Positions 33,208 to 42,163 of a stretch of 60,573 nt of DNA are shown here, piece by piece; within the stretch, counting starts at the first letter, position 1; each line of letters opens with the position of its first letter. Origin of the DNA: Dictyobacter formicarum (lineage in GTDB: Bacteria; Chloroflexota; Ktedonobacteria; Ktedonobacterales; Ktedonobacteraceae); the NCBI RefSeq assembly GCF_016587435.1, contig NZ_BNJJ01000036.1:1-60573 (forward strand), read 5' to 3'. The notes under the pieces were generated by a model. That model was not told the origin of the DNA. It saw nothing but the letters and a program-made list of their open reading frames with translations, and searched no databases. The position numbers and the translations under genes were made by a program.

Positions 33208-33669
33208 TCATTCTTGAGCTTTTTGTTTATGATCGACTCTTCTTTGGTTCCGTACCCAGAAGTATAATGCTACGATGAGGCAAATCAAGCTGGCAATTAC
33301 TGAAGCTGATTGTATTACGTCCGGTATCATACTCGCAGAGAGCATATGACTATTTTCCAACCCTAATATTGCGGCATCAGGAATTAGTGTAAAACCAATC
33401 AGGCCAAACCACAACCGTGGTTGCGTATAGACTGAGACGTGTGGTTTGCGACGGTGCCGTGCGATAACCACCATCAAAGAAGCCAGACCCCAGCAGAACC
33501 AGCCAATGCACTGCAAGAAGTAGTTCAGCCAGTTCGGGAAAGGGTCACCCATATGCAAAGCCTCAATAACACCCGAAAGGGTTGCAGGCCAAAGCCAAAA
33601 GATCGCCATGATAATATAGAGCCAGCGTGTCACTCGTGTGTTATCGCCAGCATACCAGTACTCTTTCAT
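33208..33669 (-). CDS. Small integral membrane protein, 153 aa
   Basis: No recognised family. It has four hydrophobic segments (LYIIMAIFWLWPATLSGVIE; LQCIGWFCWGLASLMVVIA; WFGLIGFTLIPDAAILGL; VIASLICLIVALYFWV) and a basic C-terminal tail. The start at 33669 has AAGGA at ideal spacing; a GTG at 33738 would add 23 residues without a ribosome site. It converges with the HEAT-repeat gene. Function unknown. Confidence 0.68.
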   Translation of the reverse strand: MKEYWYAGDNTRVTRWLYIIMAIFWLWPATLSGVIEALHMGDPFPNWLNYFLQCIGWFCWGLASLMVVIARHRRKPHVSVYTQPRLWFGLIGFTLIPDAAILGLENSHMLSASMIPDVIQSASVIASLICLIVALYFWVRNQRRVDHKQKAQE

Positions 33670-33942
33670 GAGGATCCTTCCTGTTTCTATTTCTAGCTTC
33701 TCCCTTTGTTTACGGTCAATTTGATCATATAGTTTCACTAGTGATTCTTAAATGCAAAGAGAGCATAGCTAGACTGCATGGTTTCTTTTGTGATAGACTC
33801 TTCAAGAGAAAAGTAGAGATTATAAGAGTCGCAAGCGATTCATGTATCGGTTTCGGCAAAAAGGGAAACAAAGCGTAACTAAAGTGGCTTTTGAATAATT
33901 GGAAACCTATTGAATGTGTTTCCTATATGATTGCGAGGAGAG

Positions 33943-34587
33943 ATGGCTGATATAGCAGAGCGAAACAATAGCAATTCTTCTTTTCCTATATACGTTCCCC
34001 TCTTGTCAGGCCGAGACGCATCCGTGAAAAATGAGCTAGATTTTGTTGCCGTTATCGTTCCACGTGAAGATCGCTGCGGTGGCTGTGGGCGTCATCTTCT
34101 AACGCTTTTTGACTTCAACTTGCGCCACTCAGCCTTTTCATTTCTTGCTATGCAAGGACAACAACTTCGCATTGCCATGTGTCCGACATGCACGTTATTA
34201 GGTGATCCTGTATATAGCAATGTGAATGGTGATGGATTGTCTCAATGGAGTCAAGATAATGGAGAGGAACCTGTCGATCCTTTGAATGATCTCGATGACT
34301 GGGAAGATCTGCCGCACATCTCCTGCCAGCAGCTACAGCTTGGTTCTCCATACAGCACCCTTCCCGAAGGCCCTCTTTCCTGTCGGCAAAAAGGCCTCTC
34401 ATACGTAGGAAACGTCCCGACGTGGATACACAGCTCTGACTACCCCTATTGTCCTGGATGTCAACAAAGAATGCTCTTTGTCGGACAACTTAATCTTGCT
34501 GACTTACGGCCTGATGTAGAAGGCATCATTTATGCATTTCTCTGTTCTTGCTGTGGAAAAGCAGCGAACGCATGCCAGGTATCATAA
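33943..34587 (+). CDS. Putative zinc-ribbon protein, DUF1963-like
   Basis: A 214-aa protein with four CxxC-type pairs: CGGCG and CPTC in the first half, CPGCQQRM and CSCC in the second. These suggest two zinc-binding ribbons. The segment YPYCPGCQQRMLFVGQLNLA resembles the late part of DUF1963/YwqG-type proteins, in which FVGQIDL is typical. GGAG lies just upstream of the ATG at 33943. It is isolated. Function unknown, and the family link is tentative. Confidence 0.6.
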   Translation: MADIAERNNSNSSFPIYVPLLSGRDASVKNELDFVAVIVPREDRCGGCGRHLLTLFDFNLRHSAFSFLAMQGQQLRIAMCPTCTLLGDPVYSNVNGDGLSQWSQDNGEEPVDPLNDLDDWEDLPHISCQQLQLGSPYSTLPEGPLSCRQKGLSYVGNVPTWIHSSDYPYCPGCQQRMLFVGQLNLADLRPDVEGIIYAFLCSCCGKAANACQVS

Positions 34588-34687
34588 GAAACACCTCCCA
34601 ATCCTCTTTTTGCCAAATACTAATGGGGCGGGTCTCTTGCTTACGTTTTTGTCCCTTCCTGCGGTAAGACTGCGCCGATTCTAGGAT

Positions 34688-34981
34688 TTACGTATCGATT
34701 TGAGGCGAAGCAAGGATCGGTGCCATGACTTCTGCGACGCAGTAATAATGAACCATTAGCGGACCAACCATCTTTCTGTCCGTCTCAAATGCATCCCGCA
34801 GACCTTCTGCTAGATCTTTGACATGGTCGTCTAACGTTGGATGTTTGCGTTTATTGCGACGCTCAAAACTGCACCAACGTCGAATTCCGATATTGATCAT
34901 GCGCGCTCGGTCAGCAGGGTGAGCCATAGGACATCCTTCAGCCCACAAACGGGTGAGTGCTGCATCTAATGCTTCTTGCAT
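34688..34981 (-). CDS. Hypothetical protein, 97 aa
   Basis: A small helical protein without a recognised domain (ALDAALTRLWAEGCPMAHPA; CSFERRNKRKHPT). It lies 11 bp downstream of the SUKH gene on the same strand and is probably co-transcribed. In SUKH neighbourhoods such small genes are sometimes toxin or immunity partners, but nothing in the sequence shows that here. Confidence 0.55.
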   Translation of the reverse strand: MQEALDAALTRLWAEGCPMAHPADRARMINIGIRRWCSFERRNKRKHPTLDDHVKDLAEGLRDAFETDRKMVGPLMVHYYCVAEVMAPILASPQIDT

Positions 34982-34992
34982 AATGTGATCAT

Positions 34993-35652
34993 TTACCGCC
35001 TTCCTAATTGAAACAGAGAAGAGCTGAGCAAACGGAGGAGGATTGAACGTTTCTTTGGCCGCGTTTCCTTTTTCGGTTTTACATTTTGCAAGCTATCTTC
35101 TAACCAGGTTTCGTACCAGGTGAGAAAGTTACTTTCTGCTGGATAAATGCCATTATCACTGGCTCGGTCATCAAACCAGATATTTCCACGTTCTGGTCCG
35201 GTTACAACTAACAACAAATAGACTCCACATCCAAAGTGGCAAATTCTCATGGCCCCCTGAATCCAATAGTTTCCAAAGTAGGTGTGATTTTCATCGACAG
35301 CTTCTGTATCAATTACATCAGAATCAGGCTGCCAGGCTTTTTGATGAGGAAAGGGAAGAGCTAAAAAATTGTCCTGGACATTCTCTAGCTCCCAGTTATA
35401 CATGTGTATGGGGAAGAGGCCATAATAGGGTCCGGCTCCTCCATTTCCTATGGAGAGTAAGAAGTTCCGATAGTCCTCTGGCAGAATAATGGCATGTTGC
35501 TGTTCAAAAGCAGATACTTCGTCAGGAGTTAAAGGTGGATGCAGCTCATACGTATGTTCGCTAGCTCCGAACGTCTGAAACTGTGTATCCTGTCGTTTTA
35601 AGGATTTTAGCTTTTCTTTTATGAGATTCAATCGATCTAAAGAAGGTGCCAT
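34993..35652 (-). CDS. SMI1/KNR4 (SUKH) family protein
   Basis: A 219-aa protein with a SUKH fold. PLTPDEVSAFEQQHAIILPE followed by DYRNFLLSIGNGGAGPYYGL is the classical core; the later FGCGVYLLLVVTGPERGNIW completes the domain. SUKH proteins often serve as immunity proteins against polymorphic nuclease toxins, but many are orphan, and no toxin gene is visible here. A basic tail (KPKKETRPKKRS) ends the protein. It may form an operon with the 97-aa gene. Confidence 0.88.
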   Translation of the reverse strand: MAPSLDRLNLIKEKLKSLKRQDTQFQTFGASEHTYELHPPLTPDEVSAFEQQHAIILPEDYRNFLLSIGNGGAGPYYGLFPIHMYNWELENVQDNFLALPFPHQKAWQPDSDVIDTEAVDENHTYFGNYWIQGAMRICHFGCGVYLLLVVTGPERGNIWFDDRASDNGIYPAESNFLTWYETWLEDSLQNVKPKKETRPKKRSILLRLLSSSLFQLGRR

Positions 35653-35788
35653 TTTTTCGCTTTAGCTTTGCTACTATGCGTTTGATGAATGAGATTTCAT
35701 TTCTAGATGAGCTTACCGCCGTTTTTTAAGCAAGGCAAGAGGGCAAGGGAAGAATTTTACTCATCTTTGAATTCGTTTGTATCTGGAT

Positions 35789-36490
35789 TCACCATTGTTT
35801 GACCCAGGTTACCTGAAGTGCCTGGCTGATCTCATCAAGGGTCTCCATCTTCCGAACAGCGACACTACAACCCAAAAACCAGGCGAGCGCCTGACCATTT
35901 CGTACATAGAGAGGTGGGAGATCATCGGAAAAATCCTCTACAAGCCCAAAGACCAGGGGACCAACAGTCGTGCGCTGCCACTGCTGCTCCAACCATGCGT
36001 TTTGATACTCCTGGTGATGGAAAAAATGTGTGTACCCGCCATGTATAGCTCCTCCACAGAGAGCATGATGATAGGTAAGCGTGTCAAGAAAGTCTGACAC
36101 ATGGGTGTGGCTTGGCATCCAGATAAGAGGTGCATCAACTTCCCACCACTCCCAATCTGGTAAAGCGTAAGCGACGACAACGGGAGGATTCGCTTTCTCC
36201 AGATCCTCGTGTCGGATCGCCCAGGAGCAGACCGCCTGATTTTCAAAGCAGAAAATGAGGGCATCTGGCCGCGCAACCAGTTTATCAGGTCCAACCAACG
36301 CTTGATTGAGTCTGGTCAGATCCTTGCGTCGGCCCCAGGTCGAGTAAAAGGTCCGGAGAGGAGTTGGCAAGCGGCTACCGAGCCGCGCCTCTGTGGCCTG
36401 AATGATGTTCTCCTCGTATCCATCGCCAGATTGCCAGGGAGGGTACAGTGAGCGAATATGAGGGGATTGCGTTGACCAATCGAGTTCCAT
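35789..36490 (-). CDS. SMI1/KNR4-like protein
   Basis: A 233-aa protein with a divergent SUKH-like pattern: ATEARLGSRLPTPLRTFYST, then a LIFCFENQAVCSWAIR strand pair and WEWWEVDAPLIWMP. This arrangement is seen in SUKH members that act as immunity or regulatory proteins. AAAGGA fixes the start at 36490. The 193-aa gene lies 38 bp upstream on the same strand. Confidence in the family is moderate. Confidence 0.65.
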   Translation of the reverse strand: MELDWSTQSPHIRSLYPPWQSGDGYEENIIQATEARLGSRLPTPLRTFYSTWGRRKDLTRLNQALVGPDKLVARPDALIFCFENQAVCSWAIRHEDLEKANPPVVVAYALPDWEWWEVDAPLIWMPSHTHVSDFLDTLTYHHALCGGAIHGGYTHFFHHQEYQNAWLEQQWQRTTVGPLVFGLVEDFSDDLPPLYVRNGQALAWFLGCSVAVRKMETLDEISQALQVTWVKQW

Positions 36491-36528
36491 GAATGTTCCT
36501 TTATTTCTCATGAATGTGTGATAAACAT

Positions 36529-37110
36529 TTAAGAATGGCAATCAACTCCTACTAAGATATCATTTCGATATTCTGCTAAAATTTGTTGTGCTTTTATTTG
36601 CCATTCAGATTCTTCTTGTTCACTGTACTCTAATTTTACCCCTTCAGTTCCAATTTCATGCCAATGTAAATCTGGTGTAAGCAGCGCAAAAAAGTCAGGG
36701 ATGGTGCCTAGCTGCTCAATGCGAATCATATTTTCATTTAATCTACAATGTTCTAGTTCAATATTTGTACTCTGACCACTATCATGGCGAGACATCTTGC
36801 TGACTACTCCGTTCCATCGCCCTCCAATGCCCCACCAGTTCTCCCACTTTGCTTGAGGGTTATATGTACTAATATAATAGATACCTTGCTCATCAATAGC
36901 TAACGGACGCCTGTACCACTCTTCGAGCTCTTTCAGAGAGATATTATTGTCCTCAGCTATATCACTGATTTCCTCTTTGCTTAAATAGACTTTATGAGGT
37001 TCGACTTCCCAGTAATCACCGAATGGTTCTAGCTGACTTTTGACTGTCTCTTCAATCTTCTCAAATGCTGTAGATCCTGGAACAATGACCCCAACAAAAA
37101 TATGTGCCAT
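36529..37110 (-). CDS. Hypothetical protein, 193 aa
   Basis: No recognised family. It starts MAHIFVGVIVPGSTAFEKIE and contains WENWWGIGGRWNGVVSKMSR, a Trp/Gly-rich segment that suggests a beta-rich ligand-binding site. The ATG at 37110 is preferred to the far upstream start at 37230 because homologous-looking hydrophobic strands begin there, but the ribosome site (GGGAAAG) is weak. It is encoded just upstream of the SUKH-like gene. Function unknown. Confidence 0.58.
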   Translation of the reverse strand: MAHIFVGVIVPGSTAFEKIEETVKSQLEPFGDYWEVEPHKVYLSKEEISDIAEDNNISLKELEEWYRRPLAIDEQGIYYISTYNPQAKWENWWGIGGRWNGVVSKMSRHDSGQSTNIELEHCRLNENMIRIEQLGTIPDFFALLTPDLHWHEIGTEGVKLEYSEQEESEWQIKAQQILAEYRNDILVGVDCHS

Positions 37111-37513
37111 TATGTTACTTTCCCATAAGATGCCCCATAAAATAACTGAATCGGGCCTTATTGCCTTGAATATGTAACAAAGGTGGAATACCTTTGTACC
37201 CTTTACTACGATATAAATACAATACACCATTTTTTTCTAATAATGCAAAGTTTTAATCTATATGATTGGCACATAAGCTTTATCTCAATCGGGTAAATTG
37301 AATTTTTAACTCGGCTCCAAAAAGCTGAGATACCGTTATCTGACAAAAATTGTTATGCTGCCATATAAAGGTAATGAGATATATTTAGCGCACATACTTG
37401 CCCATCAGCGATTTCATATGCCAAAGTCTAGCCACATCACAAGGCAGATTTTCTGTCCAGACAATGGAATCGGCCCAGAGTCGATTTTGAAGTATCAGGG
37501 ATCATGTTCCTAA

Positions 37514-38533
37514 CTAGCCTGGCATTGTTGCGTGATGAGCCAGCAGCCAATCACTAAGGCGCAGGAAAGGCAGCCTACCCCGAATCTGTCTTGCTGGATC
37601 ATTGGTGAATCCGTCGAGAGCCGCAGCATAGAGCGGCACAGCAGCGGTGTAGGGGAGGAGGGCCTTTCTTTCCTCAGCGGTAAGACGGAAGTTCGCGTGG
37701 GCCTCGTATTCCTCAACAAGCCGCGGGACATGTTGCCACGCGAAGCTCTCTGGTACTTGGTGCCCCTGGAGTGCAAGCACCATAAACGCCAGAGAATAAG
37801 CAAGATCGTGAACCCGTGGCCTGTAGGCCAGAAAACCGAAGTCCAGGTAGACCGTCTTGCCTGTTGAAGTCTGACCTACATTGCTTAGGTGAACATCGCC
37901 ATGGATAAGTTGTTGCGGAAGGTGGGACGCAGGCAGCCATTGCCTGCGTAACCGGCTGACCAAATTGCGAAGGAACCGCACAATATCAACTGCCTCTCGA
38001 TCACCTTGGACGGCTGCCTCTGTGATGGGCAGCCATCGACTTAGAGAACTTGGAGGTGCATATGTGGCAACCAGAGGTCGCAGAACGGTTATGTCGAGCG
38101 TCGCCAATTCTCGATGCAAGGTGCCCAATGCACCAAACATCCAATAGTAGGAGTCGTACTTTGGCTTAGGCTGCTCGTGTGGGAGGTAGGCCTCCAGTTC
38201 TGCCCAGCGATTCCTACACCGAAATACTTGCGTGTTCCGCCATGGCAATGGGATAGGAGCGATTAGTCCCCGATTGGAGAGACAGAACCGTACTTGTTGA
38301 ATGGCAAGGAGCCGCTGACGTGAGACGAACGGCTGATGGACGCGAAGCACGACCCCTGCTGGATCTAATCGCGCGTTGAGGCTCATAACTCCGCCAAGAT
38401 CAGTGGCGTGTGATCCAGGAGCGATCTGGGTGACCAGTTGTTGCACGTCGGGGTTGTCCAGTAACGGGCGATCAGGATTTGAAGGATCATCCTTCCACCA
38501 TTCCAACAGATGTGAATGTTGATATGAGTTCAT
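37514..38533 (-). CDS. Aminoglycoside phosphotransferase-like kinase (copy 2, complete)
   Basis: A 339-aa APH-fold kinase. Catalytic loop QQLIHGDVHLSNVG and metal-binding VYLDFGFLAYRPR are both intact, and the N-lobe has VVLRVHQPFVSRQRLLA. The ATG at 38533 has GGAGG upstream. Its first 88 codons match the truncated copy at 1-265. The NUDIX gene lies 105 bp upstream on the same strand, so the pair is probably one transcriptional unit. Substrate unknown. Confidence 0.85.
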   Translation of the reverse strand: MNSYQHSHLLEWWKDDPSNPDRPLLDNPDVQQLVTQIAPGSHATDLGGVMSLNARLDPAGVVLRVHQPFVSRQRLLAIQQVRFCLSNRGLIAPIPLPWRNTQVFRCRNRWAELEAYLPHEQPKPKYDSYYWMFGALGTLHRELATLDITVLRPLVATYAPPSSLSRWLPITEAAVQGDREAVDIVRFLRNLVSRLRRQWLPASHLPQQLIHGDVHLSNVGQTSTGKTVYLDFGFLAYRPRVHDLAYSLAFMVLALQGHQVPESFAWQHVPRLVEEYEAHANFRLTAEERKALLPYTAAVPLYAAALDGFTNDPARQIRGRLPFLRLSDWLLAHHATMPG

Positions 38534-38638
38534 TGAGAGGTCGCCTCCATATGCAGTCAATTTCAAGCTCATCATTATATGCGATATGCAGGTCAAATCA
38601 GGCTCTGCATCAGCGGATTCTGTATGTGTCCTGGCACA

Positions 38639-39106
38639 TTAGTTGATATCGCCAACGTAGAGTGGAGCTGATGAGGAAATTCCTTGTCCTTGCTCAAGAA
38701 GGAAGGGAATAAGTGCCTGGGGGTAGAAACGGTAGGTTGCCAGTTGCCCCAGCGAGAGCCATTCAACCCCTTCTTGATCTGCATCGGGAGCCATTCCCTC
38801 GAACGTACGCGAGAACTCGTCGATGGTGCAGCGAAAAAGATGACAGACCACGTGAACGTCCCCTTCGAGGTCGGCGTTCTCATGATGTTTTCCAATGTAT
38901 TCACGCACCCACAGCAATGGGCCAACCACAATGTCACATCCCACTTCTTCGAGGACCTCTCGTTGAAGTGCCTGTACCAAGGTTTCTCCTCCTTCTTGTC
39001 CACCTGTTGGGAAACTATACAAGATACCTTTTTCGTCACGTTTTTTCACGACCAAAAGGTTTTCATCTTGAATGATTACAGCTGCAACACTACTTCGTGG
39101 ATACAT
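38639..39106 (-). CDS. NUDIX hydrolase (copy 2)
   Basis: A 155-aa NUDIX enzyme, near identical to the copy at 371-838, with the full box G-x5-E-x7-REVLEEVG. The few differences lie mostly in the C-terminal third (for example SLGQLATYRF in place of PLGQLAIYRF). The GGAGAAG ribosome site is kept. Retention of both copies intact suggests that the duplication is recent or that dosage is useful. Confidence 0.9.
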   Translation of the reverse strand: MYPRSSVAAVIIQDENLLVVKKRDEKGILYSFPTGGQEGGETLVQALQREVLEEVGCDIVVGPLLWVREYIGKHHENADLEGDVHVVCHLFRCTIDEFSRTFEGMAPDADQEGVEWLSLGQLATYRFYPQALIPFLLEQGQGISSSAPLYVGDIN

Positions 39107-39192
39107 CTTCTTCTCCTGCTCATTTTTGCTTTCCTCTTTATTGAGGACGAATTTTGAGCGGAAGAGTATCAACAAGTGGTCATCATCGAGAG

Positions 39193-39215
39193 TCTGTAAA
39201 ATTCGAATTTACAGA
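39193..39215. promoter_or_regulatory. Palindrome upstream of NUDIX gene (copy 2)
   Basis: Same 8-bp-arm palindrome as at 925-947, kept unchanged in the second repeat copy. Confidence 0.4.
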
Positions 39216-39432
39216 CAAAGGATAAGATGAATAACATGAGCCATGATAATAATGCCAGAATAACGAACCTATCACATCTTCTGAGATGCACTTAAAATTC
39301 CTCCTCTTTATTGACCTCTCTTTTAGGATAACCCGTTAAAAGGCTTCGCCAATTGTTGCCTTCATTCCTTGTTATCATTGGCCTCGCTTAGAGATAAGCA
39401 TGAATGTATGTTGCTAGGAAAAGCGAGGTGTC

Positions 39433-40788
39433 ATGTTTCGTCTTTTTTGCGGTTGGCGTTGGCCGCTGTGGTTACCTATTGTTGTGGGACTGGCCATGCT
39501 GAGCCAGGCTGGCTTCTACACAGGTGCTACAGGGTTCGTGTCAGCGTCAACTCCCCCTCATTTTTCAGGACAATTGCGGGGCGGGCCTGCCATGGTTCTG
39601 GCTCAGGTATCACCAGGTGATACAGCCCCAGCTTGCCAGCATTCGGGTAAGGCTGGCGATGTTGTTCAGCAGGAATTTGGGTGGAGTCTGTCATTCCTGT
39701 CGCCCAGGTATCGCAATACAATGCTGTGTGATGATCAGTTGCTGGCGCTTCCTGCGACGACCTGTTTGCGCTCTACGGATTTGTTTCAGCGGATTGGCTG
39801 GCCGGTGGATCTGCTGGAGAAGCAGTATGCGAATCAGGTGGTGTGCACGAAGGCTCACCAGCCACCGGCGGCCACTGCAGGAAATTGTCCTCTGGATTCG
39901 GCTTTGCCGAATAATCTGTTTGCGCCTATTCACTATTGCGATGCCTTTGTGGGTTTTCTGCAGTGGATTGCGGATAGCTTTAACAATGGCGCGAACTGGT
40001 TGATTGCGCAATCACAGCATATGACCGAGCGTATTCCACCCGATGCGACTTATGGGAATCCCGCTGTGATCGCGGTCTGGCAGGTGATGGTCCACATCAC
40101 CGATGGGCTGGTGCTTGTGGCGTTCTGCTGGATTGGGATACGGCTCCTGACAGCTGGGAAACGAGCCGTCAGTTATGCCGATGTGATCGATGTGGTGCCG
40201 CGCCTGTTTTTGACGCTGGTGTTTGCCCATAGCAGTCTTAAGATCGCGCAGCTCTTGATCGACTTCAACAATGCGCTGTGCGATGTCCTGGTCAATCACG
40301 TTGGGATGTCTCCTATCCCATTAGGAAACGCCGGGAACGGTGCGCCGGTCTTTTTGGCGGCGTTTCTCCAGGTCTTGCATGGTCTGATGAATGTCCTGGT
40401 GGTAATTCAGGCCGCTATCGGGATCGCTGGCGTGGCCATCGCGATCACCCTGGGGCCTCTGTGTCTGCTGTGCCTGTTTCACCCGGATACCCAGCAGATC
40501 GCGCACACCTGGCTCCGCATCCTCGTGGCGCTGTGCCTGATGCGCTTTCTCCAGGTGTTAACCATCACTGTAGGTGGTCGCATGCTGGCGGCTGCGGTTC
40601 TGCACAATAACCCCGGCGCGGAACTGCTCAATCTCCTCATCGGGATCGGCATTCTGTTTATCGCTTTTGTTATCCCTGAGATGCTCCGACATTGGATGCT
40701 TGTGCCTGTCTCGGCGGGAGGCACTGCCGTTGTGGCGGCTGCCTCTGGAGCGGCTGAGGCCGGTTCGTCGCTTCGTGGGAGAGCCTGA
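39433..40788 (+). CDS. TrbL/VirB6-like conjugation membrane protein
   Basis: A 451-aa polytopic protein. It begins with a signal-like segment (WPLWLPIVVGLAMLSQAGFY), followed by an extracellular Cys-containing region, and then at least five membrane segments in the C-terminal half (LTLVFAHSSLKIAQLLIDF; GVAIAITLGPLCLLCLF). This matches TrbL/VirB6 channel components, which form the inner-membrane part of a type IV secretion system. GAGG at good spacing fixes the start. It is first in a five-gene operon with CHAP, pilin-like, PrgI and VirB4 genes. Confidence 0.78.
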   Translation: MFRLFCGWRWPLWLPIVVGLAMLSQAGFYTGATGFVSASTPPHFSGQLRGGPAMVLAQVSPGDTAPACQHSGKAGDVVQQEFGWSLSFLSPRYRNTMLCDDQLLALPATTCLRSTDLFQRIGWPVDLLEKQYANQVVCTKAHQPPAATAGNCPLDSALPNNLFAPIHYCDAFVGFLQWIADSFNNGANWLIAQSQHMTERIPPDATYGNPAVIAVWQVMVHITDGLVLVAFCWIGIRLLTAGKRAVSYADVIDVVPRLFLTLVFAHSSLKIAQLLIDFNNALCDVLVNHVGMSPIPLGNAGNGAPVFLAAFLQVLHGLMNVLVVIQAAIGIAGVAIAITLGPLCLLCLFHPDTQQIAHTWLRILVALCLMRFLQVLTITVGGRMLAAAVLHNNPGAELLNLLIGIGILFIAFVIPEMLRHWMLVPVSAGGTAVVAAASGAAEAGSSLRGRA

Positions 40789-40799
40789 GAGGATAACGC

Positions 40800-41483
40800 A
40801 TGAAGAGTTTCAGGAGGGCCTTTGGATGCTGTACGATGATCTTCTTTTGTCTCTTGATTGTGGTGGTGATCGCTTACGGGACGTTCACGACCATCGCGCT
40901 GCAAGGAGGCATAAATACGAGCCCTGCCCCGGCTGTCGGACCATCAAACAATGCGGTGGTGCAGATGGCGCTGGCCATGGCTCGCCACTTGCACTGTCAA
41001 CCCGATCCCAAACCAGGCCTGGATTGTAATGACCCGCGTCTTGGCATTGCTCTGGATGCCTGGTATGACGACGGATTTCCGCCTGAAGTTATCCAGTGGG
41101 CGGCTATCCACTGTCCAGGTTGTGCCGCCTGGGAGAATGGCAATTTTCAGTGCGTGGTGTTTGTAATCGCCAGCTATATTCATGTGAAGCCGCTCCCTAT
41201 CGTGAGTGAGAATGCCAATCAGTTCTGGGCGTTGTTTGCTCACCAGCCGGGATGGATGGAGAGCCAGCAGCCCTTGCCGGGCGACATTATGACCTGGGCA
41301 GGCGGCCCCTTTGGGCATGTCAGTATCGTGGTTGCCGCCGATGCGCATTCGATCACATTTGCGCAGGCGAATGCGCAAATGCCAGTTCAAACGTTGCTCC
41401 GCAATCCGGATGGCACCGTGAACACGCACAACGGCTACTGGGATACCTTTACCGTTCAGGGATATATTCGCCCTGCCGCTTGA
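40800..41483 (+). CDS. CHAP-domain cell-wall hydrolase (VirB1-like) of the T4SS
   Basis: A 227-aa protein with an N-terminal membrane anchor (MIFFCLLIVVVIAYGTFTTI). Its C-terminal CHAP domain carries the catalytic Cys in NFQCVVFVIASY and His in GPFGHVSIVVAAD; PGDIMTWAGG lies between them. CHAP enzymes cut peptidoglycan, and in Gram-positive-type conjugation systems they open the wall for the secretion channel. It starts 11 bp after the TrbL-like gene in the same operon. Confidence 0.85.
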   Translation: MKSFRRAFGCCTMIFFCLLIVVVIAYGTFTTIALQGGINTSPAPAVGPSNNAVVQMALAMARHLHCQPDPKPGLDCNDPRLGIALDAWYDDGFPPEVIQWAAIHCPGCAAWENGNFQCVVFVIASYIHVKPLPIVSENANQFWALFAHQPGWMESQQPLPGDIMTWAGGPFGHVSIVVAADAHSITFAQANAQMPVQTLLRNPDGTVNTHNGYWDTFTVQGYIRPAA

Positions 41484-41529
41484 ATACCACTGTTTACAGT
41501 TCTGCACAGCAGATAGAAAGCGAGTACCT

Positions 41530-41766
41530 ATGCAATTTCCTGAGATTACCAGGTGGACGAATGCGTTCAGCGCTTTTATTCATGCGCTGGGCATCGGCCT
41601 GTTCATCTCGATTCTCGGCATTATCGGCGTGATCTTGATGACCTCGTTCGGCAATGAACGCAAAGGGATGCTGGCCAAGGCCGCAGCCTGGTGCGCGGTG
41701 TTCGGCTTTGCCTTTATCGTTGGCGGTCCGGTGCTCCAGACGATTGCGCAACGGATCTTTGGCTAG
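41530..41766 (+). CDS. Small two-helix membrane protein (VirB2/TrbC pilin-like)
   Basis: A 78-aa protein with two hydrophobic helices (LGIGLFISILGIIGVILM and AAAWCAVFGFAFIVGGPVLQ) separated by a short basic loop (GNERKGMLAK). Size, topology and position just before PrgI and VirB4 match VirB2/TrbC-type major pilins or their Gram-positive counterparts. There is no long cleavable signal peptide. It is the third gene of the T4SS operon. Confidence 0.68.
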   Translation: MQFPEITRWTNAFSAFIHALGIGLFISILGIIGVILMTSFGNERKGMLAKAAAWCAVFGFAFIVGGPVLQTIAQRIFG

Positions 41767-41777
41767 CAGGAGGCTCA

Positions 41778-42158
41778 ATGAGCAACTATAAGCATAAAAT
41801 TCCGATCCACTTAGACGTATCCGATCACATCATCCTGGGGTTGACCACGCGCCAGCTGCTCTTGATCGGCTCGGGCGTGGCACTCGGCTATACCGTATGG
41901 AGTTCGCTGTCCTTTCTCAATGGAAGCGATGCTGGCCTAGTGTGTAATGCGCTCTGTTCGCTGGTCCCTGTTGCGATCGGTGTAGTTGCGGCCTTTTTGC
42001 AACCTGCTGCTCGTGGCCTGGAGCAATGGGCAATGGTTTGGTTGCTCTATCTTTTCACCCCGAAGATCTATCTCTGGGATCTGTTCCCTGATGAGGATCT
42101 GGCGCCTGTGGCGCAACTGAATGCACCTGTCCTTGATTATGAAGAGGAGGATGAATAG
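41778..42158 (+). CDS. PrgI-family T4SS protein (VirB3-like)
   Basis: A 126-aa protein with the PrgI pattern: YKHKIPIHLDVSDHIILGLT, then two membrane helices (LLLIGSGVALGYTVW; LVPVAIGVVAAFLQP), and a C-terminal acidic tail. PrgI/VirB3 proteins sit in the inner membrane and work with VirB4. AGGAGG just before the ATG at 41778 fixes the start. It ends 5 bp before the VirB4 gene, so the two are coupled. Confidence 0.85.
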   Translation: MSNYKHKIPIHLDVSDHIILGLTTRQLLLIGSGVALGYTVWSSLSFLNGSDAGLVCNALCSLVPVAIGVVAAFLQPAARGLEQWAMVWLLYLFTPKIYLWDLFPDEDLAPVAQLNAPVLDYEEEDE

Positions 42159-42163
42159 CACGT

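Larger units (their letters stand above)
38269..39305. repeat. Long direct repeat, copy 2
   Basis: Matches 1-1037 at a constant offset of 38268 in the same orientation. Here the left part continues into a complete kinase gene. The right end is shared and stops at about 39298-39305. Confidence 0.95.
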
